Assembly: GCA_022710665.1 (NCBI GenBank) | Contig: JAKLGN010000017.1 | Span: forward strand, 1-15,368 | Origin: Methanoregula sp. | GTDB lineage: Archaea > Halobacteriota > Methanomicrobia > Methanomicrobiales > Methanospirillaceae | DNA length: 15,368 nucleotides | Direction of reading: 5' to 3' | In this document: positions 6,548-13,979 of the stretch, piece by piece | Layout of the letters: the number at the start of each line of letters is the position of its first letter | How positions within the stretch are numbered: position 1 is the first letter of the stretch | Notes under the pieces: model-generated | The model's database searches: none | What the model was told of the DNA's origin: nothing | What the model saw: the letters and a program-made list of their open reading frames with translations, nothing else | Position numbers and translations under genes: made by a program

Positions 6548-8932
6548 TCACCCCCTTTTTTTTCCGTTCCTTTCAAGCCTGCCGGTCAGTTTCCCGATTG
6601 CAGCAAAGTCCTTTTTCCTGGCATAAGTCATGGCACGAAGATCTTTTACCATTTTTTCATCACCTTTGCTCAATCCTGAAGCGGACCGGGTCACCTGCAT
6701 TGCGGCCCTGTTCAGGATCTCCCGCTGCTCCTGGTTAAAAAGAATCTTCCATGCTTGGCGCTCACTCTTCTCAATCGCCTCGTCATCCAGTGAGCCTTTT
6801 ACTTTGAGGAGGGCTGCTTCAAAATGCGCTTTTTTCAGCATCACCTTCCGGATCGTTTCCATGCGTTCCTGTTCTGATCTGCCGCCCATCCGGATGATCT
6901 CACGCATTGCCTCCATCTTGGCCTCCCGGATGAGCGCGCTGATATCAGCCCCTACATACCCGGCGGTCTTTTTTATAAGTGCGCCGATATCCACATCTTT
7001 TGCAAGGATCGTTGCGGTTGCGCCACTGAGGTATACATTGAAGATCTCCTTCCGGCTCTCTTCGTCCGGTGCCGGGATATAGATGTGGCGTTCAAGCCGG
7101 CCCGGGCGGAGCAGGGCATCATCCAGCATGTCCGGGCGGTTGGTGGCTGCGAGAATGGTGATATCCTTCAGCTCTTCCAGGCCATCAAGTTCTGTCAGGA
7201 TCTGCGATACCACGCTCTCCGTCACATGGGAAGAACCCGCATATGTTCCCCGCAGGGGTACGAGCGCGTCGATCTCATCGAAGAATATGATTGAAGGGGA
7301 TGCCTGCCGTGCCTTGCGGAAGATCTCCCGGACACCTCTCTCCGATTCCCCGACCCATTTCGAGAGCAGTTCGGGCCCTTTTACAGCGATGAAGTTGCAC
7401 TCGCTCTCGTTTGCAACAGCTTTTGCAAGAAGAGTCTTTCCGGAACCCGGGGGGCCGAAGAGCAGGATCCCTTTTGGAGGTGTTGTGTGGAGTTGCTGGA
7501 ACAATTCGGGGTACTTTATCGGCCATTCAACCGCTTCTCTGAGTTCCTGTTTCACATCCTCAAGTCCGCCAACCTGCTTCCACGTGACATCGGGCACTTC
7601 TACCAGCACCTCGCGCATGGCGGACGGCTCCACGTGCTTTCGGGCTTCCTCAACATTATCATTGGTCACCTTCAGCTGGTCGAGCACATGGTCCGGTATA
7701 TCCTCGTCTATTTTGATCTGCGGGATGACCTTCCGGAGCGCGTGCATGGCGGCCTCCTTGACCAGAAGGGCAATATCAGCTCCGACAAACCCGTGGGTTG
7801 AATTGGCATACTCCTCGATCTTCACGTCTTCAGCCAGCGGTACGCCGCGGGTGTGGACCTGAAATATCTCAAGCCTGCCTTTCTTGTCAGGGATTCCAAT
7901 CTCGATCTCGCGATCAAACCGGCCTCCCCGCCGGAGAGCGGGGTCGATTGAGTCCGGCAGGTTGGTTGCAGCGATGACAATGACCTGGCCCCGTCCTTTG
8001 AGGCCGTCCATGAGCGCCAGGAGCTGGGCTACCACGCGCCGCTCGACCTCGCCCTTCGTCTCTTCGCGCCGTGGGGCAATGGCATCGATCTCGTCGATGA
8101 AGATGATGGCCGGTGCGTTCTTTTCGGCCTCCTCAAACTTCTCCCGGAGCCCTTTCTCGCTCTCTCCGTAGTACCTGCTCATGATCTCCGGCCCGGAGAG
8201 TGAAATAAAGTGCGCGTCAACCTCGTTTGCAACCGCTTTTGCGATAAGGGTTTTACCAGTGCCGGGAGGGCCGAAGAGCAGGACACCTTTTGGGGGCTGG
8301 ATCCCAAGGCGCTGGAAGATCTCCGGGTGACGGAGCGGCAGCTCGATCATCTCCCGGACGAGCTGGAGCTCGCGGTTAAGACCCCCGATGTCTTCGTAAT
8401 GGATATCGGAGACTTCTGCTTTTCCCTCCTCGGGCTTGTAGGGCTCCTCCCTGAGCTCGATTTCGGTATCGTCTGTCATGATGGCAATACCCTTCGGAAT
8501 CACTTTTACAATAACGAGGGTGATCGAATTCCCGATTACGTCAACGCGGACGGTCTGGCCTTCAATCACGGATCGTCCGCGCAGAACCCTTCGAAGGTAC
8601 TGCTCACCCCCGACAAGACGGATCGGCTGCGTCGGCTGGATCACCACTCTGCGGGCATAATCCGCCTCCGATTTACGGATTTTTACCTTCTCATCGATAC
8701 CGGTGCCGGCATTCCCGCGGATGTTTCCATCGATACGGAGAATGGCGGAGCCGGTGTCCTGCGCAAAGCCGGGCCAGATGATGGCAGCTGCTTTCTTTTT
8801 ACCATGGATCTCGATCACATCCCCGGACACAAGCCCGAGCTTCTTCATCACTTCAATGCTCACCCGGGCAAGACCCCGGCCCGCATCGTCATGGGACGCT
8901 TCTTTCACGGTCACTTCGGAACATTCGGTCAA
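6548..8932 (-). CDS. CDC48/VAT-type AAA+ ATPase (two AAA domains)
   Basis: 794 residues. It is a hexameric protein unfoldase that extracts or unfolds substrates, probably feeding the proteasome. The N-domain (about 1-165) has the double-psi barrel start ([17 protein letters not shown]). D1 has Walker A GPPGTGKT (221-228), Walker B IIFIDE (276-281) and [13 protein letters not shown] (334-346); D2 has Walker A GPPGSGKT (493-500), Walker B IIFFDE (548-553) and [12 protein letters not shown] (609-620). Both sites look active. The last ~80 residues form a basic helical tail ending GKKRG, unlike the acidic tail of eukaryotic p97 and without a terminal HbYX motif. The start is a TTG at 8932, supported by GAGGTG 7 nt upstream and an in-frame stop just beyond. 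It is divergent from thiC with its own TATA box. Confidence 0.96.
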   Translation of the reverse strand: MTECSEVTVKEASHDDAGRGLARVSIEVMKKLGLVSGDVIEIHGKKKAAAIIWPGFAQDTGSAILRIDGNIRGNAGTGIDEKVKIRKSEADYARRVVIQPTQPIRLVGGEQYLRRVLRGRSVIEGQTVRVDVIGNSITLVIVKVIPKGIAIMTDDTEIELREEPYKPEEGKAEVSDIHYEDIGGLNRELQLVREMIELPLRHPEIFQRLGIQPPKGVLLFGPPGTGKTLIAKAVANEVDAHFISLSGPEIMSRYYGESEKGLREKFEEAEKNAPAIIFIDEIDAIAPRREETKGEVERRVVAQLLALMDGLKGRGQVIVIAATNLPDSIDPALRRGGRFDREIEIGIPDKKGRLEIFQVHTRGVPLAEDVKIEEYANSTHGFVGADIALLVKEAAMHALRKVIPQIKIDEDIPDHVLDQLKVTNDNVEEARKHVEPSAMREVLVEVPDVTWKQVGGLEDVKQELREAVEWPIKYPELFQQLHTTPPKGILLFGPPGSGKTLLAKAVANESECNFIAVKGPELLSKWVGESERGVREIFRKARQASPSIIFFDEIDALVPLRGTYAGSSHVTESVVSQILTELDGLEELKDITILAATNRPDMLDDALLRPGRLERHIYIPAPDEESRKEIFNVYLSGATATILAKDVDIGALIKKTAGYVGADISALIREAKMEAMREIIRMGGRSEQERMETIRKVMLKKAHFEAALLKVKGSLDDEAIEKSERQAWKILFNQEQREILNRAAMQVTRSASGLSKGDEKMVKDLRAMTYARKKDFAAIGKLTGRLERNGKKRG

Positions 8933-8985
8933 TGGAAAACACCTCGTCTCAGTGAAGGTTTACCGTAAGGTAGCGTTCATATGTT

Positions 8986-8996
8986 GATAAATATAA
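8986..8996 (-). promoter_or_regulatory. TATA box for the CDC48 gene
   Basis: The minus strand reads TTATATTTATC, a good archaeal TATA match, about 55-60 nt upstream of the TTG start. It predicts a leader of about 30 nt that includes the GAGGTG ribosome site. Confidence 0.6.
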
Positions 8997-9112
8997 CCCT
9001 GAAAATAATATACTATCTACCTCGTGATTCGCTGGAGATAGCACCGGTAGTGTTTTTTATCGACCGCGTTTTACGGACGCAAAAAAAACTGCGTTATTCC
9101 AATTCAACTTTA

Positions 9113-9174
9113 CTTGTTTACAAGACAAGCCAGTTTTAGTCAGTAATCAAGAAAACGAGCCTTTATCTTGTCTT
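9113..9174. promoter_or_regulatory. thiC promoter region with inverted repeats, candidate operator
   Basis: CTTGT-TT-ACAAG (9113-9124) is followed directly by another ACAAG (9125-9129). AAGACAAG (9122-9129) is matched by its exact complement CTTGTCTT at 9167-9174. A TATA-like CTTTATCTT lies at 9161-9169, about 28 nt from the thiC ATG, so the right arm overlaps the core promoter. This layout suits repression by a dimeric regulator, such as an archaeal thiamine regulator, but the regulator is not identifiable here. I see no TPP riboswitch core. Confidence 0.45.
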
Positions 9175-9192
9175 TGCCGCAACGGTTATGGT

Positions 9193-10470
9193 ATGAGTAT
9201 TGTTGAAGATGCCAAGCGGGGCATCGTTACCGAAGAGATGAAAACGGTTGCAGCGCAGGAAGGGGTTACCGAAGACTTTGTCCGGCGTGGTGTTGCCGGG
9301 GGGCACATCGTGATCCCGGTCTCCCCCTACCGCAGGGTGAAGATCTGCGGTATTGGCGAGGGGCTCCGGACCAAGGTGAACGCATCCATCGGGACATCAA
9401 CGGACATCGTCGATATCCCCCAGGAGATCGAGAAGGCGAAGCAGGCAGAACGTGCCGGTGCTGACACCCTGATGGAGTTATCAACGGGAGGCGATTTCGT
9501 TGAGATCCGGAAACAGATTATCGCCAACACGAAACTCTCTGTTGGCTGCGTTCCCCTGTACCAGGCATTCATCGAAGCAGCCTTAAAAGATGGGGCCGTC
9601 GTCAACATGAAGGAAGACGATCTCTTCCGCATCACGGCCGAACAAGCAAAGCTCGGCACCAACTTCATGGCGATCCATACCGGTATCAACTGGGAGACTG
9701 TAAAGAGGCTGAAGAACCAGGGCCGGCATGCCGGACTCGTCTCCCGCGGGGGTGCCTTCATGACCGCATGGATGCTCCACAACGAAAAAGAGAACCCGCT
9801 CTATTCCGAGTTCGATTACCTCCTCGAGATCATGAAGGAGCACGAGGTCACGCTCTCGATGGGTAATGGTATGCGCGCCGGCGCCATCCATGACGCAACC
9901 GACCGGGCCGGCATCCAGGAGCTCCTCATAAACGCGGAACTTGCCGACAAGGCACAGAAGGAGAACGTGCAGGTCATAGTCGAAGGGCCCGGCCACGTTC
10001 CCATCGATGAGATCGCAACCAACGTCCAGCTCATGAAACGGGTCACGAACAATAAGCCGTTCTACATGCTCGGCCCGATCGTGACCGACATCGCTCCCGG
10101 TTATGACGACCGGGTCGCGGCTATCGGTGCGGCCATATCCTCGTCCCTTGGTGCGGACTTCATCTGTTATGTCACACCTGCGGAGCACCTTGCCCTCCCG
10201 ACACCGGAGGAGGTCTATGAAGGAGTGATGAGTTCCCGTATTGCTGCTCATGTCGGGGATATGATCAAGCTGAAGAAGACGAGAGATCTCGACCTTGAGA
10301 TGGGGCACGCACGCCGCGACCTTGACTGGAGTCGCCAGTTCGCTGTCGCCATGAACCCTGCCCGTGCCAAGGCTATCCGCGACGAACGCATGCCTGCCGA
10401 TACGGACGGGTGCACGATGTGCGGGGATTATTGCGCTATTAAAATCGTCAACCGCCACTTCAGGTTCTGA
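9193..10470 (+). CDS. thiC: Phosphomethylpyrimidine synthase ThiC (radical SAM), or its HBI-synthase paralogue
   Basis: 425 residues, the short form found in archaea and anaerobes. ThiC rearranges aminoimidazole ribotide to HMP phosphate for the pyrimidine half of thiamine. Family segments include NASIGTS, LMELSTGGD, LVSRGGAFM, LSMGNGMRAG, VIVEGPGHVP and ITDIAPGYDD-like VTDIAPGYDD. The Fe-S motif is at the C-terminus as C407-x2-C410-x3-C414; bacterial ThiC has x4 in the second gap. The related BzaF makes 5-hydroxybenzimidazole, the cobamide ligand of methanogens, from the same substrate, so that role cannot be excluded by sequence reading. No Shine-Dalgarno site precedes the ATG and a TATA-like box is ~28 nt upstream, so the mRNA is probably leaderless. 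An oligo-T stop follows 9 nt after the TGA. Confidence 0.93.
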   Translation: MSIVEDAKRGIVTEEMKTVAAQEGVTEDFVRRGVAGGHIVIPVSPYRRVKICGIGEGLRTKVNASIGTSTDIVDIPQEIEKAKQAERAGADTLMELSTGGDFVEIRKQIIANTKLSVGCVPLYQAFIEAALKDGAVVNMKEDDLFRITAEQAKLGTNFMAIHTGINWETVKRLKNQGRHAGLVSRGGAFMTAWMLHNEKENPLYSEFDYLLEIMKEHEVTLSMGNGMRAGAIHDATDRAGIQELLINAELADKAQKENVQVIVEGPGHVPIDEIATNVQLMKRVTNNKPFYMLGPIVTDIAPGYDDRVAAIGAAISSSLGADFICYVTPAEHLALPTPEEVYEGVMSSRIAAHVGDMIKLKKTRDLDLEMGHARRDLDWSRQFAVAMNPARAKAIRDERMPADTDGCTMCGDYCAIKIVNRHFRF

Positions 10471-10479
10471 ATATATTCC

Positions 10480-10487
10480 TTTTTTTT
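10480..10487 (+). terminator. Oligo-T stop after thiC
   Basis: Eight T beginning 10 nt after the thiC stop, with no hairpin. This is typical of archaeal intrinsic termination and suggests that thiC is monocistronic. Confidence 0.6.
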
Positions 10488-10574
10488 AACCATCCCGTAC
10501 ATTCTCATCGCCAGCATTATAGGATTGCAGGCTTAATGGTGGAAGAGCAACAGAATACCAAAGAACCGATCTCG

Positions 10575-10584
10575 TAATTAAAAT
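10575..10584 (+). promoter_or_regulatory. TATA-like element of the radical SAM-RNase Z operon
   Basis: TAATTAAAAT, centred ~38 nt before the ATG at 10618, would start a transcript near 10605. The AGGA ribosome site (10608-10611, 6 nt spacing) would just be included. Confidence 0.4.
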
Positions 10585-10617
10585 TCAGTAACAACATCGT
10601 GGTGATCAGGAATTCAA

Positions 10618-11406
10618 ATGAACTTCGGGGGATTTGTTTCCCTCTCAACAATTGACTGGAGGGGCAGGGCAGTCTGTACGGTTTTTTTCCGGGGCTGCCC
10701 GATCCGGTGTTCCTACTGTCAGAACGAAGGCATCCTCACGGGTGAAGATTACCATGATACTGATGAGGTCAGGGAGATGATTCGCTCGTCGGTACCGTTC
10801 ATCAGCGGTGTCGTGTTTTCCGGGGGAGAACCTACGATGCAGCGGGAAGCGCTGGTTGATCTTGCCCGGTTTTCGAAAGGGATCGGCCTTGCGGTCGGTA
10901 TCCAGACAAACGGGATGTTTCCCGATACCCTGAATCAGCTGATTGAAGAACGGCTGGTGGATAAAATCGCCCTGGACTTCAAATCACGGTTCGAAGGATA
11001 TTCCGGGAGCCGGAACACGGGCTTTTGTTTTGAAAATTACGGTCGGAATTCCCGGAAATCCTTTTCTCTGTGCAGGAATGCCTATGCAAAGAGTATTCTT
11101 GCCGAATTTGAAGTCGTAATTACAATTTTTTACGAGAACGAAGAATATATTCAGGAAATATCAAAAATGATTGGAAAAATACCCCTTGTCCTCCAGCAGG
11201 GCGAACATAAAATTTTACGGCTTGAAAAAATGCCTTCTGAAATGACGGAAGGCGAGTATTGGGTAAAAAAGCGCCGGATGCAGGAAGACTATCACCCGTT
11301 AACCCTTGACGAGATCAAACAGATTGCCGATAAGCTGGGGCGGAAGGTGCGGATACGGACCCGTGAGGTTGGAGAGATTCAATACAAGGGGAGAGAGCAC
11401 ACATGA
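10618..11406 (+). CDS. Radical SAM protein, anaerobic ribonucleotide reductase activase-like (NrdG2 type)
   Basis: 262 residues. C27-x3-C31-x2-C34 (RGCPIRCSYCQN) binds the 4Fe-4S cluster, followed by the SAM-contact SGGEP (68-72) and QTNG (96-99). The C-terminal RIRTREVGEI is a mark of the archaeal NrdG-like family that installs a glycyl radical on anaerobic ribonucleotide reductase. No nrdD is visible in the window, so the partner must lie elsewhere if that function holds. It is the first gene of a tight operon: its TGA overlaps the next ATG by 4 nt (ATGA). The start is supported by AGGA 6 nt upstream. Family assignment is solid, substrate is not. Confidence 0.88.
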   Translation: MNFGGFVSLSTIDWRGRAVCTVFFRGCPIRCSYCQNEGILTGEDYHDTDEVREMIRSSVPFISGVVFSGGEPTMQREALVDLARFSKGIGLAVGIQTNGMFPDTLNQLIEERLVDKIALDFKSRFEGYSGSRNTGFCFENYGRNSRKSFSLCRNAYAKSILAEFEVVITIFYENEEYIQEISKMIGKIPLVLQQGEHKILRLEKMPSEMTEGEYWVKKRRMQEDYHPLTLDEIKQIADKLGRKVRIRTREVGEIQYKGREHT

Positions 11407-11951
11407 AGGTGATCGGGGTCGTCGGGCTTCCCGCAAGCGGCAAAGGGGAGTTTTCGAAGATTGCAGCAGGTATGGGCATTCCCGTCATCGTCATGGGAGA
11501 CATGATCCGCAAAGCGGTGAGTGAAGCCGGGCTGGAGCCGAACGACACCAACTTCGGGGCAACGGCAAACCGGTTACGGGCTGAGGGCGGGATGGGTGCT
11601 ATTGCAAAACTCTGTATTCCCGAGATCCAAAAACAATCCGCACCACTCGTCCTCATCGACGGTATCCGTGGCGATGCCGAAGTCGCGCTCTTCCGTCAGT
11701 TTTTTTCCGGCTTTGTCCTCATCAGTATCGATGCCTCGTTCGGGAACCGGCTGGCCCGGATTGCAGCCCGCGCCCGATCCGATGATTTCACTTCCGCAGA
11801 TGCCCTCAGGAACCGGGATATGCGCGAGCAGAAATGGGGCCTTCTTAATGCCGTAAAAACTGCTGACCTGCATATCAGCAATGAGGGAACGCTCGATGAA
11901 TTCGCCATTGCCGTTCACGCACTTCTCCGAAGGATAGGACGGGATCCATGA
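11403..11951 (+). CDS. UPF0200-type P-loop nucleotide kinase-like protein
   Basis: 182 residues. The P-loop GLPASGKGE (8-16) opens the protein, followed by VIVMGDMIRKAV as in the archaeal UPF0200 family, which is distantly related to dephospho-CoA and nucleoside monophosphate kinases. A lid-like RIAARARSDDF and a REQKWGL helix follow at ~119-145. The family has no firmly assigned function that I know; archaeal CoA synthesis generally uses a different dephospho-CoA kinase. ATGA overlaps at both ends imply translational coupling with the radical SAM and TIM-barrel genes. Confidence 0.9.
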   Translation: MKVIGVVGLPASGKGEFSKIAAGMGIPVIVMGDMIRKAVSEAGLEPNDTNFGATANRLRAEGGMGAIAKLCIPEIQKQSAPLVLIDGIRGDAEVALFRQFFSGFVLISIDASFGNRLARIAARARSDDFTSADALRNRDMREQKWGLLNAVKTADLHISNEGTLDEFAIAVHALLRRIGRDP

Positions 11952-12721
11952 GCATCAGACCGTTCTTCTCGTCATCCGCGAAAGTCTGGGACGACATCGC
12001 ATGGGTATACGGGATCGAGGAGGCCGGGTATGCCGGGTGGGAAATTGTCGGGGACGGGAACTACCGGCTTGACAACCCGGCGTGTTTTAAGAAGATCCAA
12101 GAGGTGATCGCCAGTACAAAACTCGGTATAACCGTCCATGCACCGTACGGCGACCTGAACCTTGCAACCCTCAATGATCCCATCTGGCGGGAATCGATAC
12201 GGCAGATCTGCACCTGTATCGAACATGCATCGGCACTCACCGACCGGGTCACCCTCCACCCCGGGTATCTCTCCCCCGTGGGTAAGCTGATGCCTCAGAA
12301 AGTCTGGGGACTCCAGAAAGAGGCCCTCCGGCAGATCGGGAAGTGTGCTCTTGAACACTCGGTGCTTGCCTGCCTTGAAAATATGATCAGTATAAAGGAA
12401 TTCCTCTGCCGCCAGCCGGAGGAACTGATCGGTATGACAGAAGGGATCGAAGGGATAGGCATGACCTTTGACTTCGGACATGCAAACACCATCGGCAAAG
12501 TGGATGACTTCCTTTCCTTCGTTTCCCGCGCGCATCATATCCACATCCATGACAATCACGGCATGTCTGATGAACATCTCCCGCTGGGAGCAGGAACCGT
12601 CAACTGGGATATCGTGGGAAAAGCGATCAGCTCTGACTATGAAGGTATCGTCGTTATTGAGGGGCGATCGGTAGAAGAGGCAAAAACAAGCCTGCAGGTC
12701 TTCCGGAGATGTTTCCCATGA
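11948..12721 (+). CDS. TIM-barrel sugar-phosphate isomerase/epimerase or endonuclease IV-like protein
   Basis: 257 residues of the xylose isomerase-like TIM barrel (AP_endonuc_2) family. The expected metal-ligand positions are visible: H64 in VHAPY, H104 in TLHPGY, E144 in LENM, D175 and H178 in TFDFGHAN, H199/H201 and D202 in HIHIHD, and E238 near the end. These barrels bind up to three divalent metals and act either on sugars or on abasic DNA, and the motifs here do not decide between the two. It is coupled by ATGA to the upstream kinase-like gene and by ATGA to the 52-codon ORF downstream. Confidence 0.88.
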   Translation: MSIRPFFSSSAKVWDDIAWVYGIEEAGYAGWEIVGDGNYRLDNPACFKKIQEVIASTKLGITVHAPYGDLNLATLNDPIWRESIRQICTCIEHASALTDRVTLHPGYLSPVGKLMPQKVWGLQKEALRQIGKCALEHSVLACLENMISIKEFLCRQPEELIGMTEGIEGIGMTFDFGHANTIGKVDDFLSFVSRAHHIHIHDNHGMSDEHLPLGAGTVNWDIVGKAISSDYEGIVVIEGRSVEEAKTSLQVFRRCFP

Positions 12722-12876
12722 GCGATGGGCATGAGAACTATCGCTTGACAATTTCCACAACCTTTTTTGCGATGCGTAATGACAGCGGAATGCCGCGGGA
12801 AAATCATGGAAGAACCGGCATGAACGGTGAGATGAGACCGGTTCCTGAAACGGGGCTCTGGAGGGATCCCGCGTGA
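12718..12876 (+). CDS. Small hypothetical protein (52 aa), overlapped at both ends
   Basis: This frame fills what would otherwise be a 151-bp gap. Its ATG overlaps the stop of the TIM-barrel gene (ATGA, 12718-12721) and its TGA overlaps the GTG start of RNase Z (GTGA, 12873-12876). GGAGAT lies upstream of the ATG. The 52-residue product starts MSDGHENYRLTIST and ends GLWRDPA; it is polar, Met- and Arg-rich, without membrane segments, Cys pairs or any family I recognise. The exact fit between two coupled genes is the main evidence for translation. It could instead only carry ribosomes to RNase Z. Confidence 0.6.
   Translation: MSDGHENYRLTISTTFFAMRNDSGMPRENHGRTGMNGEMRPVPETGLWRDPA
12860..12865 (+). 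promoter_or_regulatory. Strong ribosome binding site fixing the RNase Z GTG start
   Basis: GGAGGG sits 7 nt before the GTG at 12873. It lies inside the small upstream frame, so RNase Z can be started both by coupling and independently. Confidence 0.75.
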
Positions 12877-13811
12877 GCGGCGAGACATTACAGGTTTACT
12901 TTCTTGGAACCGCCGGGGCGCTTCCAACACCCCGGCGTAATCCGGCCTGCATCCTGATCCGGCGCGGTTCGGACACGCTCCTTTTTGACTGTGGAGAGGG
13001 GGCACAGCAGCAGATGATGAGGGCCCGGTGCGGATTTACGGTCAATGCCGTTTTCGTCACCCATTGGCACGCAGACCATTTCCTCGGGATATTCGGCCTT
13101 CTCCAGACCATGTCCTTCAACGGGAGGACAGATCCGCTGACCATTTACGGCCCGGAGTGGGTCCACGAATTTGTCAGTATCGTAAAGAATGTGGCACGGT
13201 TCAACCTCAAGTTCCCGCTGGAATCGGTTGAGCTGGCAAACGGTTCCTGGGTGCGGTTCGATGGGTACACCATCACCGCGTTCGCGGTCAGCCATGGCCT
13301 GCCTTCGCTTGGTTTTATCCTGGAAGAAGATCCCCGCCCGGGCAGGTTCAACCGCGAACAGGCCATCGCCCTCGGTATCCCGCCGGGTCCCCTCTTCGGG
13401 AGACTGCAGCGGGGAGAGGCTGTACGGGTCGGGAACGGGGAGCAAAGCCGGGAGGTTCGGCCGGACATGGTGATGGGACCTGCCCGGCCCGGCCGCAAGA
13501 TCGTTTATACCGGGGACACCCGGGCAGTCCATAATCGCATCCTTAAGGTGGCCTGCAATGCAGACCTCCTGATCCATGATGCCACCTACGATGAATCAGA
13601 AGCAGAGCGGGGTGCAGAGTTTTTCCATGCCACCGCCCGCCAGGCCGGTGAGGCTGCATCTGCCCTCAATACACGGATGCTCGTTCTCGTCCATACCAGT
13701 TCACGGTATATGGATGCGCAGGCGCACATCAACGATGCAAAGGCGGGATTTGCCGGGACGGTCGTTGCTCCTGATGATCTGGACATGATCGAAGTGCCTT
13801 TCCGGGACTGA
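12873..13811 (+). CDS. rnz: Ribonuclease Z (tRNA 3'-processing endonuclease)
   Basis: 312 residues, the short-form RNase Z that cuts precursor tRNA 3' of the discriminator base. Metallo-beta-lactamase motifs are complete: H64-W-H66-A-D68-H69, H141 in AVSHGLPSLGF, D215 in YTGDTR, H252 in FFHAT, and H274 in HTSSRY. The flexible tRNA-binding arm is visible as GIPPGPLFGRLQRGEAV (168-184). The start is GTG with a strong ribosome site. It closes the operon that begins with the radical SAM gene; a short GC palindrome (13812-13822) follows the stop but there is no T-run. Confidence 0.96.
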   Translation: MSGETLQVYFLGTAGALPTPRRNPACILIRRGSDTLLFDCGEGAQQQMMRARCGFTVNAVFVTHWHADHFLGIFGLLQTMSFNGRTDPLTIYGPEWVHEFVSIVKNVARFNLKFPLESVELANGSWVRFDGYTITAFAVSHGLPSLGFILEEDPRPGRFNREQAIALGIPPGPLFGRLQRGEAVRVGNGEQSREVRPDMVMGPARPGRKIVYTGDTRAVHNRILKVACNADLLIHDATYDESEAERGAEFFHATARQAGEAASALNTRMLVLVHTSSRYMDAQAHINDAKAGFAGTVVAPDDLDMIEVPFRD

Positions 13812-13856
13812 CCCGCAGCGGGAGACGAAACGCGTGTGCTGTTGGGAGAGAACAAG

Positions 13857-13866
13857 GATATTTTAT
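13857..13866 (+). promoter_or_regulatory. TATA-like element for the S1-OB-DHH gene
   Basis: GATATTTTAT lies 113-122 nt upstream of the ATG. A start ~25 nt downstream gives a leader of roughly 90 nt before the GGAGTGA site at 13968-13974. The leader shows no riboswitch I recognise. Confidence 0.45.
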
Positions 13867-13979
13867 CTCAGGGAGCCCATGCATGATTAAAGAGCGCAGC
13901 ACCAGTATCGCGTAACGTTGACGATGCCAATACCATATCGCAACAATATGCCCGGACGCTTGTGTGTGGAGTGAGAGAA

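Noticed and set aside
5818..6738. Plus-strand open frame of about 306 codons spanning the FBPase start, the gap and the CDC48 end
   Set aside because: It overlaps two well-supported minus-strand genes, has no ribosome site and gives a low-complexity, domain-free product.
7083..7862. Ser/Thr/Arg-rich plus-strand frame inside the CDC48 gene
   Set aside because: It is the complement of a highly conserved AAA+ ATPase in GC-rich codons; this composition is typical of antisense frames.
8933..9192. TPP riboswitch upstream of thiC
   Set aside because: The conserved CTGAGA and ACCTGA core elements are absent in the plus strand, and the promoter position leaves no room for a leader.
9583..10458. Minus-strand frame of 291 codons inside thiC
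   Set aside because: It is antisense to an intact ThiC with conserved motifs along its length.
13883..13915. Ten-codon mini-frame (ATG ATT AAA ... TAA) in the leader of the S1-OB-DHH gene
   Set aside because: It is short enough to arise by chance, and its ATG lies upstream of the predicted transcript start.
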